A model generated the notes under the pieces. The model was given only the letters and a program-made list of their open reading frames with translations, made no database searches and had not been told where the DNA came from. Position numbers and translations under genes: made by a program. This document shows positions 1 to 7,851 of a stretch of DNA of 64,000 bases, piece after piece. Location of the stretch: assembly GCF_030166655.1 (NCBI RefSeq), contig NZ_CP126446.1, positions 496,001 through 560,000 of the forward strand, given 5' to 3'. The stretch is from Pontibacillus chungwhensis. Lineage in GTDB: Bacteria > Bacillota > Bacilli > Bacillales > BH030062. Position 1 is the first letter of the stretch; every line of letters starts with the position of its first letter.

Positions 1-235
1 CCCATGTCCAGAAGATATCTTCCTGAGCATCGTAGACCTTCCCGATTGATAATGGATGATTTCCTTCTTGAACACGCTTGTAATCGTTCAAGAAAGCCTC
101 TTGTTTCTCTTTAGGTAATTGGTCTTTTAATTTATAGGCGAAATGATCGAAGTGGTTGGTGTCTTCGTAAAGAGTCCCATCCAGGTCGAAAATGAGAAGG
201 TGACTTTGGTTCAGAAATGCGTGAGTTGATGCCAT
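1..235 (-). CDS. HAD-family hydrolase, N-terminal part (cut by window edge)
   Basis: Only the first 78 codons are inside the window; the gene continues past position 1. The translation opens MASTHAFLNQSHLLIFDLDG and continues TLYED, so the HAD motif I (DxDGT, catalytic Asp pair) lies at about residues 17-21. That places it among Mg-dependent phosphatases of the haloacid dehalogenase superfamily, probably cytosolic phosphoglycolate- or nucleotidase-like; the substrate cannot be told from this piece. The ATG at 235 follows an AAGGAAG ribosome binding site at good spacing. It is transcribed away from the CAP-domain gene at 397. Confidence 0.85.
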   Translation of the reverse strand, partial: MASTHAFLNQSHLLIFDLDGTLYEDTNHFDHFAYKLKDQLPKEKQEAFLNDYKRVQEGNHPLSIGKVYDAQEDIFWTW

Positions 236-396
236 GGATGATCAGCTTCCTTTCGGGCAATTTGTTTTATTATCTGAGATCGCTCGGAGGATTTCAAGTA
301 AAGAGGGGCGGAAGAACATGTAAAAAAATTGTCGATTCCCTAGGAGAGGTCGCTTGTTTTTAGTAAAATGATAGTAAACGTTCTTAGAGAGGTGTG

Positions 397-2241
397 ATGA
401 ATATGAGCAAACACCGAATTTGGATAGTAGTTGTGCTCATGCTGTTTGTTCTTTCTCCGGGGGTTGTATACGGAGATGAGGATCATGCGGTAGCAGTAGA
501 ATCTACGTCCTATACGATTAGCTATCACGAGAAAGGCTCTCCTAACGGCCTTGTCCCGACAGCATCACCTGTCATCAGCTATTATGTGAAGCTATCAAAC
601 TATGATTTGGCTTATGATATGGAGATGTTGTTGAATGGAGAGAAAGTTTCCGCCTCCTATAATGAAGAATCAGGAATGCTTACATATCAGGCGAAAGGTC
701 TCTCGGGTGAGAATACTGTAACGGTTCGAAGTGTTGTGCACGGCGTGAAGCAACTTGAGCGTACGTGGTCATTTGAAGTCGACCGTCGTAATTTGAATCC
801 TTTCGCTTCAACAGATGAAAGCGTCTTGTCCACAGTTGAAGATGATGCGCTTCAACGTGCGAATGAATACCGTGAACGATTAGGCGCACCTATGCTTAAG
901 CGGAATGATCAACTGAAAAGCGCTGCACAGGCCCATGCCAATTATATTCAGTCCTATACAAAAGGGCACTATGAATCAGCTAGTCATGAAGATTTATTTA
1001 CAGGTAAGAAACCAGCACAGCGTACGGCCTTCTTTGGTTATCCAAAATGGTTCGTAGGGGAAGGAATTACTTATCAAGAGCCTGGTGGACAAGCCTCAAT
1101 TGATCATTTATTTGATGCTCCTTACCACCGCATGAGTTTGATGAACCCTTTCTATAATGAAGCGGGGACGGGATACAATGATGAAGGTGATTTCGTCATG
1201 AATTTTGGCGGAGAGGGTAGCAATGGAGAACACCATGTCATTCAGTACCCTTATGCCAATCAGGAAGATGTGCCAGTATCTTGGTATGCATATGAATCAC
1301 CAAATCCTCTTCGATTCTTTAACCAAGATAAAGTGTGGACAGGTTATCCAATCTCTTATGTGTATTATGGTCCTTCCTCTGATGAACTTCAGGTAGACAA
1401 TGTTGAGTTGACGGACGAAAGTGGTGAAGTGGTAGAGTCCTATACCATCACCCCAGATATGGAAGATGAAGGGGACCATCATGTGTTTATTATTCCACAT
1501 GATAAGCTCTCACCTGGAGAGGAATATAAGGCCAGCGTTCAAGCTCAAGTAACCCCTGGTGATGGAGAGGCCTTTGATGTATCACGTACGTGGTCTTTTA
1601 CAACAGGAGAGAATATTGCCTTTAAGGATATTTACTTTGAGGATCAAAATGATATTCATTTCCTTACCCTTGAGTGGATGAATGGAGAGGATCCTAAAGC
1701 TCAAATAACGTTAGAAAAGAATGGACAAGTTTACTTAGAGAAGAAAGGAAATACTCAGCGTAACGTACGCTCCCTTGAATCAGGGACGTATCAATTGAAG
1801 GTGGACAGCCCTCATTTTGATCAGGAAGAGACGTATACCGTCAAGATTCAGTCAGGTGACATCGCTCACTATGAATCGGGGAGTGAGCTATCGGTTACTA
1901 ACTTCTATCAATCTGATTCCCTTGAGGCCCTCTATCAGAAATATCCAATTTGGGAAGCTGGTGAGAGTGCTTATGGAGCTCATAAAGAGTGGACCATTTC
2001 CTTTAACACTCAGGTCAATAGAAGTTCTGTAAATGGAGAGCAAATCTTCATTGTTAATAGTATAGGAGAAACCATCGCTACTTCTCTTAAGCGCAACGGA
2101 AGAGGAGACTCGATCACAGTCATGCCTCCTGAAAAGGGGTATTCAAATGGAGAGTATCGGCTTATTATTAAACCTCTTGAGAATACAGATGGCCTTATGA
2201 TGGATTCTGGTCTGCAAATGCCATTTACGGTTCAATCGTAG
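397..2241 (+). CDS. Exported CAP-domain (SCP/PR1-like) protein with C-terminal Big_5-like module
   Basis: About 614 residues. A signal peptide (hydrophobic run IWIVVVLMLFVLSPGVVYG) is followed by an Ig-like segment, then a CAP domain at about residues 150-280 (helix ALQRANEYRERLGAP, later DEGDFVMNFGGEG). The C-terminal about 90 residues (EWTISFNTQVNRSSV ... YRLIIKPLENTDG) match the Big_5/SbsA Ig-like type. The same C-terminal module recurs in the transglycosylase at 30197-31432, and a related N-terminal one in the protein at 54824. CAP proteins of bacilli are secreted or wall-associated; the biochemical role of most is unknown. Start is uncertain: ATG 397 sits 4 nt and ATG 403 sits 10 nt after the GAGAGG ribosome binding site. 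A terminator follows at once, so it looks monocistronic. Confidence 0.85.
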   Translation: MNMSKHRIWIVVVLMLFVLSPGVVYGDEDHAVAVESTSYTISYHEKGSPNGLVPTASPVISYYVKLSNYDLAYDMEMLLNGEKVSASYNEESGMLTYQAKGLSGENTVTVRSVVHGVKQLERTWSFEVDRRNLNPFASTDESVLSTVEDDALQRANEYRERLGAPMLKRNDQLKSAAQAHANYIQSYTKGHYESASHEDLFTGKKPAQRTAFFGYPKWFVGEGITYQEPGGQASIDHLFDAPYHRMSLMNPFYNEAGTGYNDEGDFVMNFGGEGSNGEHHVIQYPYANQEDVPVSWYAYESPNPLRFFNQDKVWTGYPISYVYYGPSSDELQVDNVELTDESGEVVESYTITPDMEDEGDHHVFIIPHDKLSPGEEYKASVQAQVTPGDGEAFDVSRTWSFTTGENIAFKDIYFEDQNDIHFLTLEWMNGEDPKAQITLEKNGQVYLEKKGNTQRNVRSLESGTYQLKVDSPHFDQEETYTVKIQSGDIAHYESGSELSVTNFYQSDSLEALYQKYPIWEAGESAYGAHKEWTISFNTQVNRSSVNGEQIFIVNSIGETIATSLKRNGRGDSITVMPPEKGYSNGEYRLIIKPLENTDGLMMDSGLQMPFTVQS

Positions 2242-2264
2242 TAGAAGTTGGATCAAACTAAGTA

Positions 2265-2293
2265 AAAACTCGCCCACTGTGGCGAGTTTTTTT
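2265..2293 (+). terminator. Rho-independent terminator after the CAP-domain gene
   Basis: Ten-base stem AAAACTCGCC / GGCGAGTTTT with a 6-nt loop and trailing T residues. A spurious GTG start for the next gene lies inside it. Confidence 0.85.
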
Positions 2294-2353
2294 AATGCTT
2301 CAAGCTTAAATCTTGTTTACAATGAGAGGAAGGAAATAGGAGGAGGTTATCCT

Positions 2354-2995
2354 ATGGAATCTTTCATTCGAAGCGATCAATTCAATTATATAGAAGAACA
2401 AATTAAACATTTACTGCACAGCCATGCGACTGTCAATGATGCAGGCGTACTTGATGCTTTACGTTCTGTCACGAAAGAGAAGGTACTAGAGAGGTTTGGG
2501 TCGTTAACGGAATACCAGGAAGAACTGATTGTAAAGATTATCGACGTACAAGACCAAGCGGATGCGACGTTGTATTTGTCTAGATTACGTCAGTATGTGC
2601 ATCCTTTCCCAGAGGTTAAAGAGGAAAATGTTCAGCGGGCTTTTCCGGCTTTGAAGAAGGTCAAAGTTCCGTCTCTTGAAAGAGTGGACAACAGAGATCT
2701 TACCTATATAGGATGGGATGATTATGGATCTCGGCAAAAGTTCCTCATGTTTCGAACAGAAGAGGGGTGGACAGGCATTAAAGGTTCTTTCCGGAAAAGC
2801 CAAAGGAATGGGATCTGTTCCATCTGCCATAGTCAGGAGAGAGTTGGGCTGTTCATGGCCGATATTAAAACGGCTGGTGAGTCTGAGCTGAAGCGTGGTC
2901 ATTATATTTGCCAGGATAGTGTGGCGTGTAATCAGAATATCCAAAGGCTAGAACCATTGAACAACTTTATTGAAGCCATGACAAGCGACGATTGA
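2354..2995 (+). CDS. FusB/FusC-family EF-G-binding protein
   Basis: 213 residues. The N-terminal helical half is of the EF-G-binding type, and the C-terminal half (about residues 125-205) is a four-cysteine treble-clef zinc finger, with CSICHS and CQDSVACNQN supplying the metal ligands and FRKSQRNG just before. FusB proteins bind elongation factor G and help it leave the ribosome; acquired versions give fusidic acid resistance, while chromosomal homologues in bacilli are common housekeeping or low-level resistance factors. The ATG at 2354 is chosen because GGAGGAGG at 2338-2346 lies just before it; the longer open frame from 2279 starts inside the preceding terminator. Family assignment is by motif recall. 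Confidence 0.8.
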   Translation: MESFIRSDQFNYIEEQIKHLLHSHATVNDAGVLDALRSVTKEKVLERFGSLTEYQEELIVKIIDVQDQADATLYLSRLRQYVHPFPEVKEENVQRAFPALKKVKVPSLERVDNRDLTYIGWDDYGSRQKFLMFRTEEGWTGIKGSFRKSQRNGICSICHSQERVGLFMADIKTAGESELKRGHYICQDSVACNQNIQRLEPLNNFIEAMTSDD

Positions 2996-3002
2996 CGCGT
3001 TT

Positions 3003-3042
3003 CCCCCTCCTGTGTATTGGGAATTTTAGCATAGGAGGAGGG
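3003..3042 (+). promoter_or_regulatory. Possible ribosome-binding-site-sequestering hairpin
   Basis: CCCTCCT at 3005-3011 can pair with AGGAGGG at 3036-3042, which is the ribosome binding site of the gene at 3050. A 24-nt loop separates them. Pairing is seen in the sequence; a regulatory role is inference and the hairpin may just be chance C-richness. Confidence 0.3.
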
Positions 3043-3049
3043 TTGTTCT

Positions 3050-3496
3050 ATGAGCTTTGACTATGACATGGACTTTGATCAGATTGATTTTCGAAAACGT
3101 CCAGACCTTTACCGGGTGGGCAGGGGAGAGCAAGGCGTGTTAATGGTAGAGCCGTACAAGAGTGAAATTCTGCCCCATTGGCGATTTAAAACACCTGATG
3201 TTGCCCAAGAGTCTGCTGATAAAATCTATGAACTCTTTCAAAAGTATAAAAAAGAAGAAGACATTGTAGGAATGGATATGGCTCGTAAGTATACCCAAAT
3301 GGGATACACACGCGCAAGAAGGTATGCCAACTACAAGGGTGGTAAGAAATATGACAAGGATGGCAATTTGAACGAAAGAGACATTGATGAGGAGAAAGCA
3401 GAATCTGCTCGTATCTTTGAAGAAAAGTGGAAAACAGTACGCAATGATGAGGAGTACTTAGCTTATAAGAAAGAACATCAAAAGAAATATGGATAA
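3050..3496 (+). CDS. DUF4385-family protein
   Basis: 148 residues, hydrophilic, without signal peptide or membrane segment. The N-terminus SFDYDMDFDQIDFRKRPDLY and the motif TRARRYANYKGGKKYD are typical of the DUF4385 family, found in bacilli and some phages; its function is unknown. The segment with many Lys/Arg (residues 80-105) could contact nucleic acid, but that is a guess. Start ATG 3050 follows AGGAGGAGGG closely. It is bounded by its own terminator downstream and appears to be a single-gene unit. Confidence 0.75.
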   Translation: MSFDYDMDFDQIDFRKRPDLYRVGRGEQGVLMVEPYKSEILPHWRFKTPDVAQESADKIYELFQKYKKEEDIVGMDMARKYTQMGYTRARRYANYKGGKKYDKDGNLNERDIDEEKAESARIFEEKWKTVRNDEEYLAYKKEHQKKYG

Positions 3497-3501
3497 ATAC
3501 T

Positions 3502-3530
3502 GCCCCTCTATGCTTGAGAGGGGCTTTTTT
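3502..3530 (+). terminator. Rho-independent terminator after the DUF4385 gene
   Basis: GCCCCTCT / AGAGGGGC stem with a 7-nt loop and six T residues. Confidence 0.9.
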
Positions 3531-3558
3531 CCTTATTTGGATGAACAGAGGTCGTCAG

Positions 3559-3593
3559 AAAAAGCCGCTTCCGGGATGGGAAGCGGCTTTTTT
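3559..3593 (-). terminator. Bidirectional terminator, serves the NRAMP-like gene
   Basis: AAAGCCGCTTCC / GGAAGCGGCTTT stem, flanked by A-run and T-run so that it can act on both strands; it lies 24 nt beyond the stop codon of the minus-strand gene. Confidence 0.85.
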
Positions 3594-3616
3594 GCTCTAT
3601 GCATGTTTACCGGTGT

Positions 3617-4804
3617 TTAAAGCAACGAACTCATTCCTTCAAATAGGGAAATTACACCCATATAAGCCATGGCGACTACGATAAATCCACCGAAGATCGT
3701 TAACCATACGGGATGCTTATAATCACCGACAACAGACTTTTTATGCGCGGCGATCAAGATAACCCCGAGTGATAGTGGTAAGATGAGTCCATTCAATGAG
3801 CCGGCCAAGATCAATAAGCTTACAGGTTTCCCAACTAAGCTAAAGACAAGGGTAGATACGGCAATAAATCCGACGATAATCCATTTTTGATTTCGTTCAA
3901 TGAACGGGCTGAATGTTTTAATGAAGGAAACGGATGTATAGGCAGCTCCAACTACGGACGTTACGGCTGCTGACCACATAATGACGCCGAAAATTTTGTA
4001 CCCAACGTTTCCTGCTGCTGCTTGGAATACGGAAGCGGGTGGGTTGCTTGGGTCCAATGTAATTCCTTGAGCGACTACACCAAGAGCTGCGAGGAACAAA
4101 AAGATTCGCATAATGGATGCAATGCTGATGGCGGAGATCGCGCTTCGATTGACGTAACCAAGTGATTCTTTTCCTTTAATACCTGCTTCAAGAAGGCGGT
4201 GCCCACCTGCGAACGTTATGTATCCTCCAACGGTACCTCCAACGAGTGTTACGATGGCAAGAAAGTTAATTTTCTCAGGTGCGACGGATCGGATTACGGC
4301 TTCTCCGACGGGTGGTTGGGCTGTAAACATCACGTAGATGGTAAGGCCGATCATAATAAATCCTAGAATTTGAGCGAACCGATCCATTAATTTCTCGGCT
4401 TCTCGAACGAGGAAGATTCCGATCGCTACAATCCCGCTAAATAATGCTCCGATCTTAGGAGAAAGGCCAAACAATACATTCGTCCCTAATCCAGCCCCGG
4501 CAATATTACCAATGTTAAAAGCAAGTCCTCCTAGTACAATCAGAATCGAAAGAACGAAGCCGAGCCCTGGGAGGACGCTGTTCGCGATATCCTGTGCGGG
4601 CTTACCGCTTACAGAAATAATGCGCCATATATTAAGTTGAGCGCCAATGTCGATAATAATAGAGATGAGAATAACAAAACCAAAATTTGCTGCGAGTTGT
4701 TCTGTGAATGTGGTGGTTTGAGTGAGGAATCCTGGGCCAATTGCAGAAGTGGCCATCAGAAAAGCTGCTCCAAGAAGCAACCTTAGTCTAGAACGTTGGT
4801 CCAT
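3617..4804 (-). CDS. NRAMP-related transporter (YcsG-like), lacking the canonical metal motif
   Basis: 395 residues with about 11 hydrophobic segments. Overall pattern and the start (LLLGAAFLMATSAIGPGFLT) match the divergent NRAMP branch that includes B. subtilis YcsG. Canonical NRAMP metal transporters carry DPGN in helix 1 and a Met-containing motif in helix 6; here helix 1 reads AIGPGF and the helix 6 region reads GGYITFAGGHRLLE, so the Asp/Asn/Met metal ligands are missing. The substrate may therefore not be Mn or Fe; YcsG in B. subtilis sits beside kipI/pxpA genes, but none is here. ATG 4804 has a strong AAGGAGG site. It is divergent from the SRAP gene. Confidence 0.8.
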   Translation of the reverse strand: MDQRSRLRLLLGAAFLMATSAIGPGFLTQTTTFTEQLAANFGFVILISIIIDIGAQLNIWRIISVSGKPAQDIANSVLPGLGFVLSILIVLGGLAFNIGNIAGAGLGTNVLFGLSPKIGALFSGIVAIGIFLVREAEKLMDRFAQILGFIMIGLTIYVMFTAQPPVGEAVIRSVAPEKINFLAIVTLVGGTVGGYITFAGGHRLLEAGIKGKESLGYVNRSAISAISIASIMRIFLFLAALGVVAQGITLDPSNPPASVFQAAAGNVGYKIFGVIMWSAAVTSVVGAAYTSVSFIKTFSPFIERNQKWIIVGFIAVSTLVFSLVGKPVSLLILAGSLNGLILPLSLGVILIAAHKKSVVGDYKHPVWLTIFGGFIVVAMAYMGVISLFEGMSSLL

Positions 4805-4900
4805 GTTGTGCCTCCTTAATTTCGATGTCTAAAAATTCTATCACTAAAAATATAAAACATCCAGATCATTTCGCCCTCCTTCTAACGGTGGAGCTGCGAG

Positions 4901-4929
4901 TTGAAATCTATTTGTAAAATGCTTACACT
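4901..4929 (+). promoter_or_regulatory. Sigma-A-type promoter for the SRAP gene
   Basis: TTGAAA at 4901-4906, a 17-nt spacer and TACACT at 4924-4929. It ends about 14 nt before the ribosome binding site. Confidence 0.65.
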
Positions 4930-4957
4930 ACCATTAAATAGAAAGGAGCGGTATGGG

Positions 4958-5623
4958 ATGTGTGGTCGATTTACTTTTACAGCAGAAGAGCATGAGATCT
5001 TAAAAGCGTATGGGATCGCTCCTGGTGATTCCTGGATAGAACCGCGATATAACATTGCACCTGGTCAACAAGTCGTAACGGTTGTAAATGACGGAGAGAA
5101 GAACCGGATTGGCCAACTGAAGTGGGGGCTCGTGCCTGTGTGGGCGAAGGATCCTTCTATTGGCTACAAAATGATTAACGCAAGATCTGAAACGGCTCAT
5201 GAAAAACCGAGTTTTAAACGGTTATTAGAAAGAAAAAGGTGCCTGATCTTAGCCGATAGTTTCTATGAATGGAAGAAGGAAAATGGTCAGAAACAACCTT
5301 ATCGTATTTTCCCTGAAGATCGATCCTTCTTTGCGTTTGCTGGTCTATGGGACCGCTTTAAACAAGGGGATGAGGAGCTCGTCACCTGTACAATCTTAAC
5401 GAAGGAAGCGAATGAGTTCATGGAACCGATTCATAGCCGTATGCCTGTTATTTTACCGAGAGAAGATGAGGCATGGTGGATGGAGCAGAAGAAGCGAGAT
5501 GTAAACGAGCTTCATGACTATCTGATTAATCTTCAAATGGACGCTTTAGATGCTTATCCAGTCAGTACGTATGTGAATCATGCGAAGAATGAAGGACCTG
5601 CATGTATCGAATCGTTAACCTAG
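4958..5623 (+). CDS. SRAP / HMCES-YedK family abasic-site shielding protein
   Basis: 221 residues. The start is fixed by the family: Met is removed and Cys2 forms the thiazolidine link to abasic sites in single-stranded DNA, so the true N-terminus is MCGRFTF at 4958, preceded by GAAAGGAGCGG. Other active-site elements are visible: Asn in INARSET (about residue 73), Glu in DSFYEWKK (about 107) and His in PIHSRMPVIL (about 162). The protein protects abasic sites at replication forks. It has its own sigma-A-like promoter; I see no LexA box next to it. A longer in-frame extension upstream is not used. Confidence 0.93.
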   Translation: MCGRFTFTAEEHEILKAYGIAPGDSWIEPRYNIAPGQQVVTVVNDGEKNRIGQLKWGLVPVWAKDPSIGYKMINARSETAHEKPSFKRLLERKRCLILADSFYEWKKENGQKQPYRIFPEDRSFFAFAGLWDRFKQGDEELVTCTILTKEANEFMEPIHSRMPVILPREDEAWWMEQKKRDVNELHDYLINLQMDALDAYPVSTYVNHAKNEGPACIESLT

Positions 5624-5648
5624 ATTGTAGTAAACGAATCATCTTCCA

Positions 5649-5676
5649 AAGCTCAGGATATTATCCTGAGCTTTTT
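5649..5676 (+). terminator. Rho-independent terminator after the SRAP gene
   Basis: AAGCTCAGGATA / TATCCTGAGCTT hairpin followed by TTTTTT. Confidence 0.9.
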
Positions 5677-5726
5677 TGTGCTTTAAGATGCATACGAACG
5701 TCTATTTTAAAAATTTTCCTAAAAAG

Positions 5727-5753
5727 TGTAGGGGATTTCGTGTATGCTTCGTC
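5727..5753 (+). promoter_or_regulatory. Candidate ECF-type promoter (autoregulatory) for the sigma operon
   Basis: TGTAGG at 5727-5732, 17 nt, then CGTC at 5750-5753 followed by TA. CGTC/CGTA minus-10 elements are typical of ECF sigma promoters, and many ECF sigmas transcribe their own operon. The minus-35 match is imperfect. If used, transcription starts near 5760, which would exclude the GTG at 5761 as a normal start and favour the ATT at 5791. Confidence 0.45.
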
Positions 5754-5790
5754 TATAAGGGTGGATTTAAAGAGAAGGGAGGGGAGCTTA

Positions 5791-6324
5791 ATTCAGGATG
5801 AGCGGTTAATTGAAAAGGTAAAAGCAGGTCATCAGCAGGCGCTTAGACTATTGATTGAGCGCTACAAAGGGCACGTGTTCAAAGTGACCTACAGTGTCGT
5901 TCGGGATGAGAAAGAGGCTGAAGATCTGGCGCAGGAGACGTTTATGAAGATGGTAGATGCGCTCCCCTCCTATCAGTCGCAAGGGTTTAAGACCTGGCTA
6001 AGTCGAATTGCGATGAACAAAGCGATTGACTTTAAGAGAAAGAAAGCCAGGCAGAAAGAAGATTTGTCTCATGACGTGCTTGAATATGAGCGAAGCAAAA
6101 GTGCTGAACAAGTTTGGCTTGAACATGAGAAAGTTACGGCTGTGTCCCAGTCGATTCAATCGTTACCTGCAAATTATCAAGGTGTCGTTCAGGCGTATTA
6201 CATAGATGGGAAGTCTTACAGGGAGATCGCCAGAGAGCAGGCGCTGGAAGAGAAAACCGTAGAAATGCGCTTATACCGGGCAAGGAAGTGGATGAAACAA
6301 CATTGGAAGGAGGATGAGTTTTAA
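5791..6324 (+). CDS. ECF-type RNA polymerase sigma factor, probable AUU start
   Basis: About 177 residues. Sigma region 2 (AEDLAQETFMKMVDALPSY; KTWLSRIAMNKAIDFKRKKA) and region 4 (QSLPANYQGVVQAYYIDGKS; YREIAREQ) are clear, so it directs core polymerase to stress-type promoters. The family N-terminus (xDExLIxKVKxGxxxAL) begins exactly at the ATT codon at 5791, which has an excellent GGGAGGGGAG site at 5778-5787. The only nearby conventional start in frame is GTG 5761, which lacks proper spacing and lies at the likely transcription start. It overlaps the anti-sigma gene by one base (TAATG), so the two are translationally coupled. Target regulon unknown. Confidence 0.88.
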   Translation: MQDERLIEKVKAGHQQALRLLIERYKGHVFKVTYSVVRDEKEAEDLAQETFMKMVDALPSYQSQGFKTWLSRIAMNKAIDFKRKKARQKEDLSHDVLEYERSKSAEQVWLEHEKVTAVSQSIQSLPANYQGVVQAYYIDGKSYREIAREQALEEKTVEMRLYRARKWMKQHWKEDEF

Positions 6325-6773
6325 TGAAGCATATTGAGACGACACAATTAGAAGCCTATGTTCTTGATCAACTGGGCGAAAATGAGCGCATGGCCATAGA
6401 GGAACACTTAGACACATGTGATTCTTGCTTTGAAGCTTACATGACGGAACTAGAAAGCTGGACATTGGAACCATCACTCGCTGATGATTTTACTGATCAA
6501 ACGATTGATCAAATTATAGAGAAACAAGTTATGCCTACAGTTGAGGTCAAACGAACCTCTGTTCAAAAGCAAAAACGCACGTTGATGCATTACGGACTCG
6601 CAGCTGGTTTAACGCTTGTTTTGATGGTGTCAGGTGCGTTTGAGCAGGTCATTCATGTATTCGATGAGGATACGTTCAAAGAAAGACCTTCCATCTCAAA
6701 AAATATTGTAAGTGAGACCGATCGCTTACTTCAGAAAGTAAATGAAGAAATGGGGAGTGATGTAGATGAATAA
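6324..6773 (+). CDS. Membrane-anchored zinc-binding anti-sigma factor
   Basis: 149 residues. An N-terminal ZAS-type domain carries HLDTCDSC (His-x3-Cys-x2-Cys, residues 28-35), the motif that clamps ECF sigma regions; a single membrane helix lies at about residues 90-108 (YGLAAGLTLVLMVSGAF), followed by a short extracytoplasmic tail of about 40 residues. It overlaps the sigma gene by one base and the next gene by eight bases. By family it holds the sigma factor inactive at the membrane until a signal triggers release; the signal is not evident from the sequence. Confidence 0.88.
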   Translation: MKHIETTQLEAYVLDQLGENERMAIEEHLDTCDSCFEAYMTELESWTLEPSLADDFTDQTIDQIIEKQVMPTVEVKRTSVQKQKRTLMHYGLAAGLTLVLMVSGAFEQVIHVFDEDTFKERPSISKNIVSETDRLLQKVNEEMGSDVDE

Positions 6774-7851
6774 ATCAATAATTCTAGCCTTCTTTTTATC
6801 GTTCGTTCCAGGGTTTGGGCAGCTTTATCTTGGACGGAAATTGAAAGGATTGATGTTTGGGGGGCTATTCTTTTCTTTGCTAGTGCTTACTGCAGGTGCA
6901 GCTGTGATGACTGGTGACCCATTGTTTCTTGTTCCCTTCTCGTTAGCCTGTCTGGTATGGCTGGCTAACATGGTAGATATGATTTTTGCTATGAGAAGAT
7001 TAGAGAAAGGGGAGAAAGAATCTCATAAAACAGGGTACGAAACAAGTGCCACGCAACCTGAAAGCCAGGAGCGATTGGGCACGATTCTCCTATCTTTTAT
7101 CCCAGGCGTCGGTCACTTTTATCTTGGTTTGAATCAGCGAGGGCTAACCTTTTTAACGGGTTTCCTGGGAGTTGGAACGATGATCTTCTTTGTTACCGCT
7201 ATAACGAGCACAGGAGGTTTCTTAATCTTCCTATTGGCCCTTCCGATTATTTGGATTTACGGATTATTTGATGTGATTCAATTGTTAAACCAAAAAGATA
7301 ATGGAGAGCCGCTAGAGGATCGGACAATTCTAGAAGATTTCGATCGTCATCGCGACAGTGGGAAGAAGAGCCGCGTCATTGCCACGTTGCTTGGGATCTT
7401 CCCTGGTGCGGGTCATATGTACTTAGGGTTACAGCGCAGAGGACTTCAACTGATGGCGGCGTTCTTATTATCGATTTACATTCTCGATGTATTGAATCTA
7501 TCCATTTTCTTATTCCTGATTCCAATTATTTGGTTCTTCAGCTTCTTTGATACTCTTCAGCTTGCTAGCCGATACGAAGATGAAGCGATTGAAGATGTGC
7601 CGGTCATTAAATACTTTATCAATCACCAGCGCTGGATTGGTATTGTGCTTATCCTGCTAGGATTCTTCTACATGTTAGACGATGTGCTCATGCCTGTCTT
7701 AGCGGATGAAATACGAGAGACGTTTCAAGTTAACCTTTACTATTATTATGAACGCTATTTCCAAATGATTATCGTTTGCCTTCTCTTTATAGGCGGAGGA
7801 ATCAAGCTATTACTAGGTTCGAAAGTAAAGAATGAGGAGGTAGGCAAATGA
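6766..7851 (+). CDS. Polytopic membrane protein with three TM2-like modules
   Basis: 361 residues, about eight membrane segments. Three copies of the same hairpin signature are seen: SFVPGFGQLYLGRKLKGL (residues 12-29), SFIPGVGHFYLGLNQRGL (about 109-126) and GIFPGAGHMYLGLQRRGL (about 208-225), each followed by two hydrophobic stretches. This is the PGxGxxYLG motif of TM2-type proteins, here triplicated. Its place inside the sigma/anti-sigma operon suggests it senses or modulates the envelope signal, or is a target of the sigma factor. Start ATG 6766 has GGGGAGTG upstream. Biochemical function is unknown. Confidence 0.75.
   Translation: MNKSIILAFFLSFVPGFGQLYLGRKLKGLMFGGLFFSLLVLTAGAAVMTGDPLFLVPFSLACLVWLANMVDMIFAMRRLEKGEKESHKTGYETSATQPESQERLGTILLSFIPGVGHFYLGLNQRGLTFLTGFLGVGTMIFFVTAITSTGGFLIFLLALPIIWIYGLFDVIQLLNQKDNGEPLEDRTILEDFDRHRDSGKKSRVIATLLGIFPGAGHMYLGLQRRGLQLMAAFLLSIYILDVLNLSIFLFLIPIIWFFSFFDTLQLASRYEDEAIEDVPVIKYFINHQRWIGIVLILLGFFYMLDDVLMPVLADEIRETFQVNLYYYYERYFQMIIVCLLFIGGGIKLLLGSKVKNEEVGK

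Noticed and set aside
5602-5790. N-terminal extension of the sigma factor frame
   Set aside because: It overlaps the SRAP gene end, its terminator and the likely promoter; it has no sigma-factor similarity.
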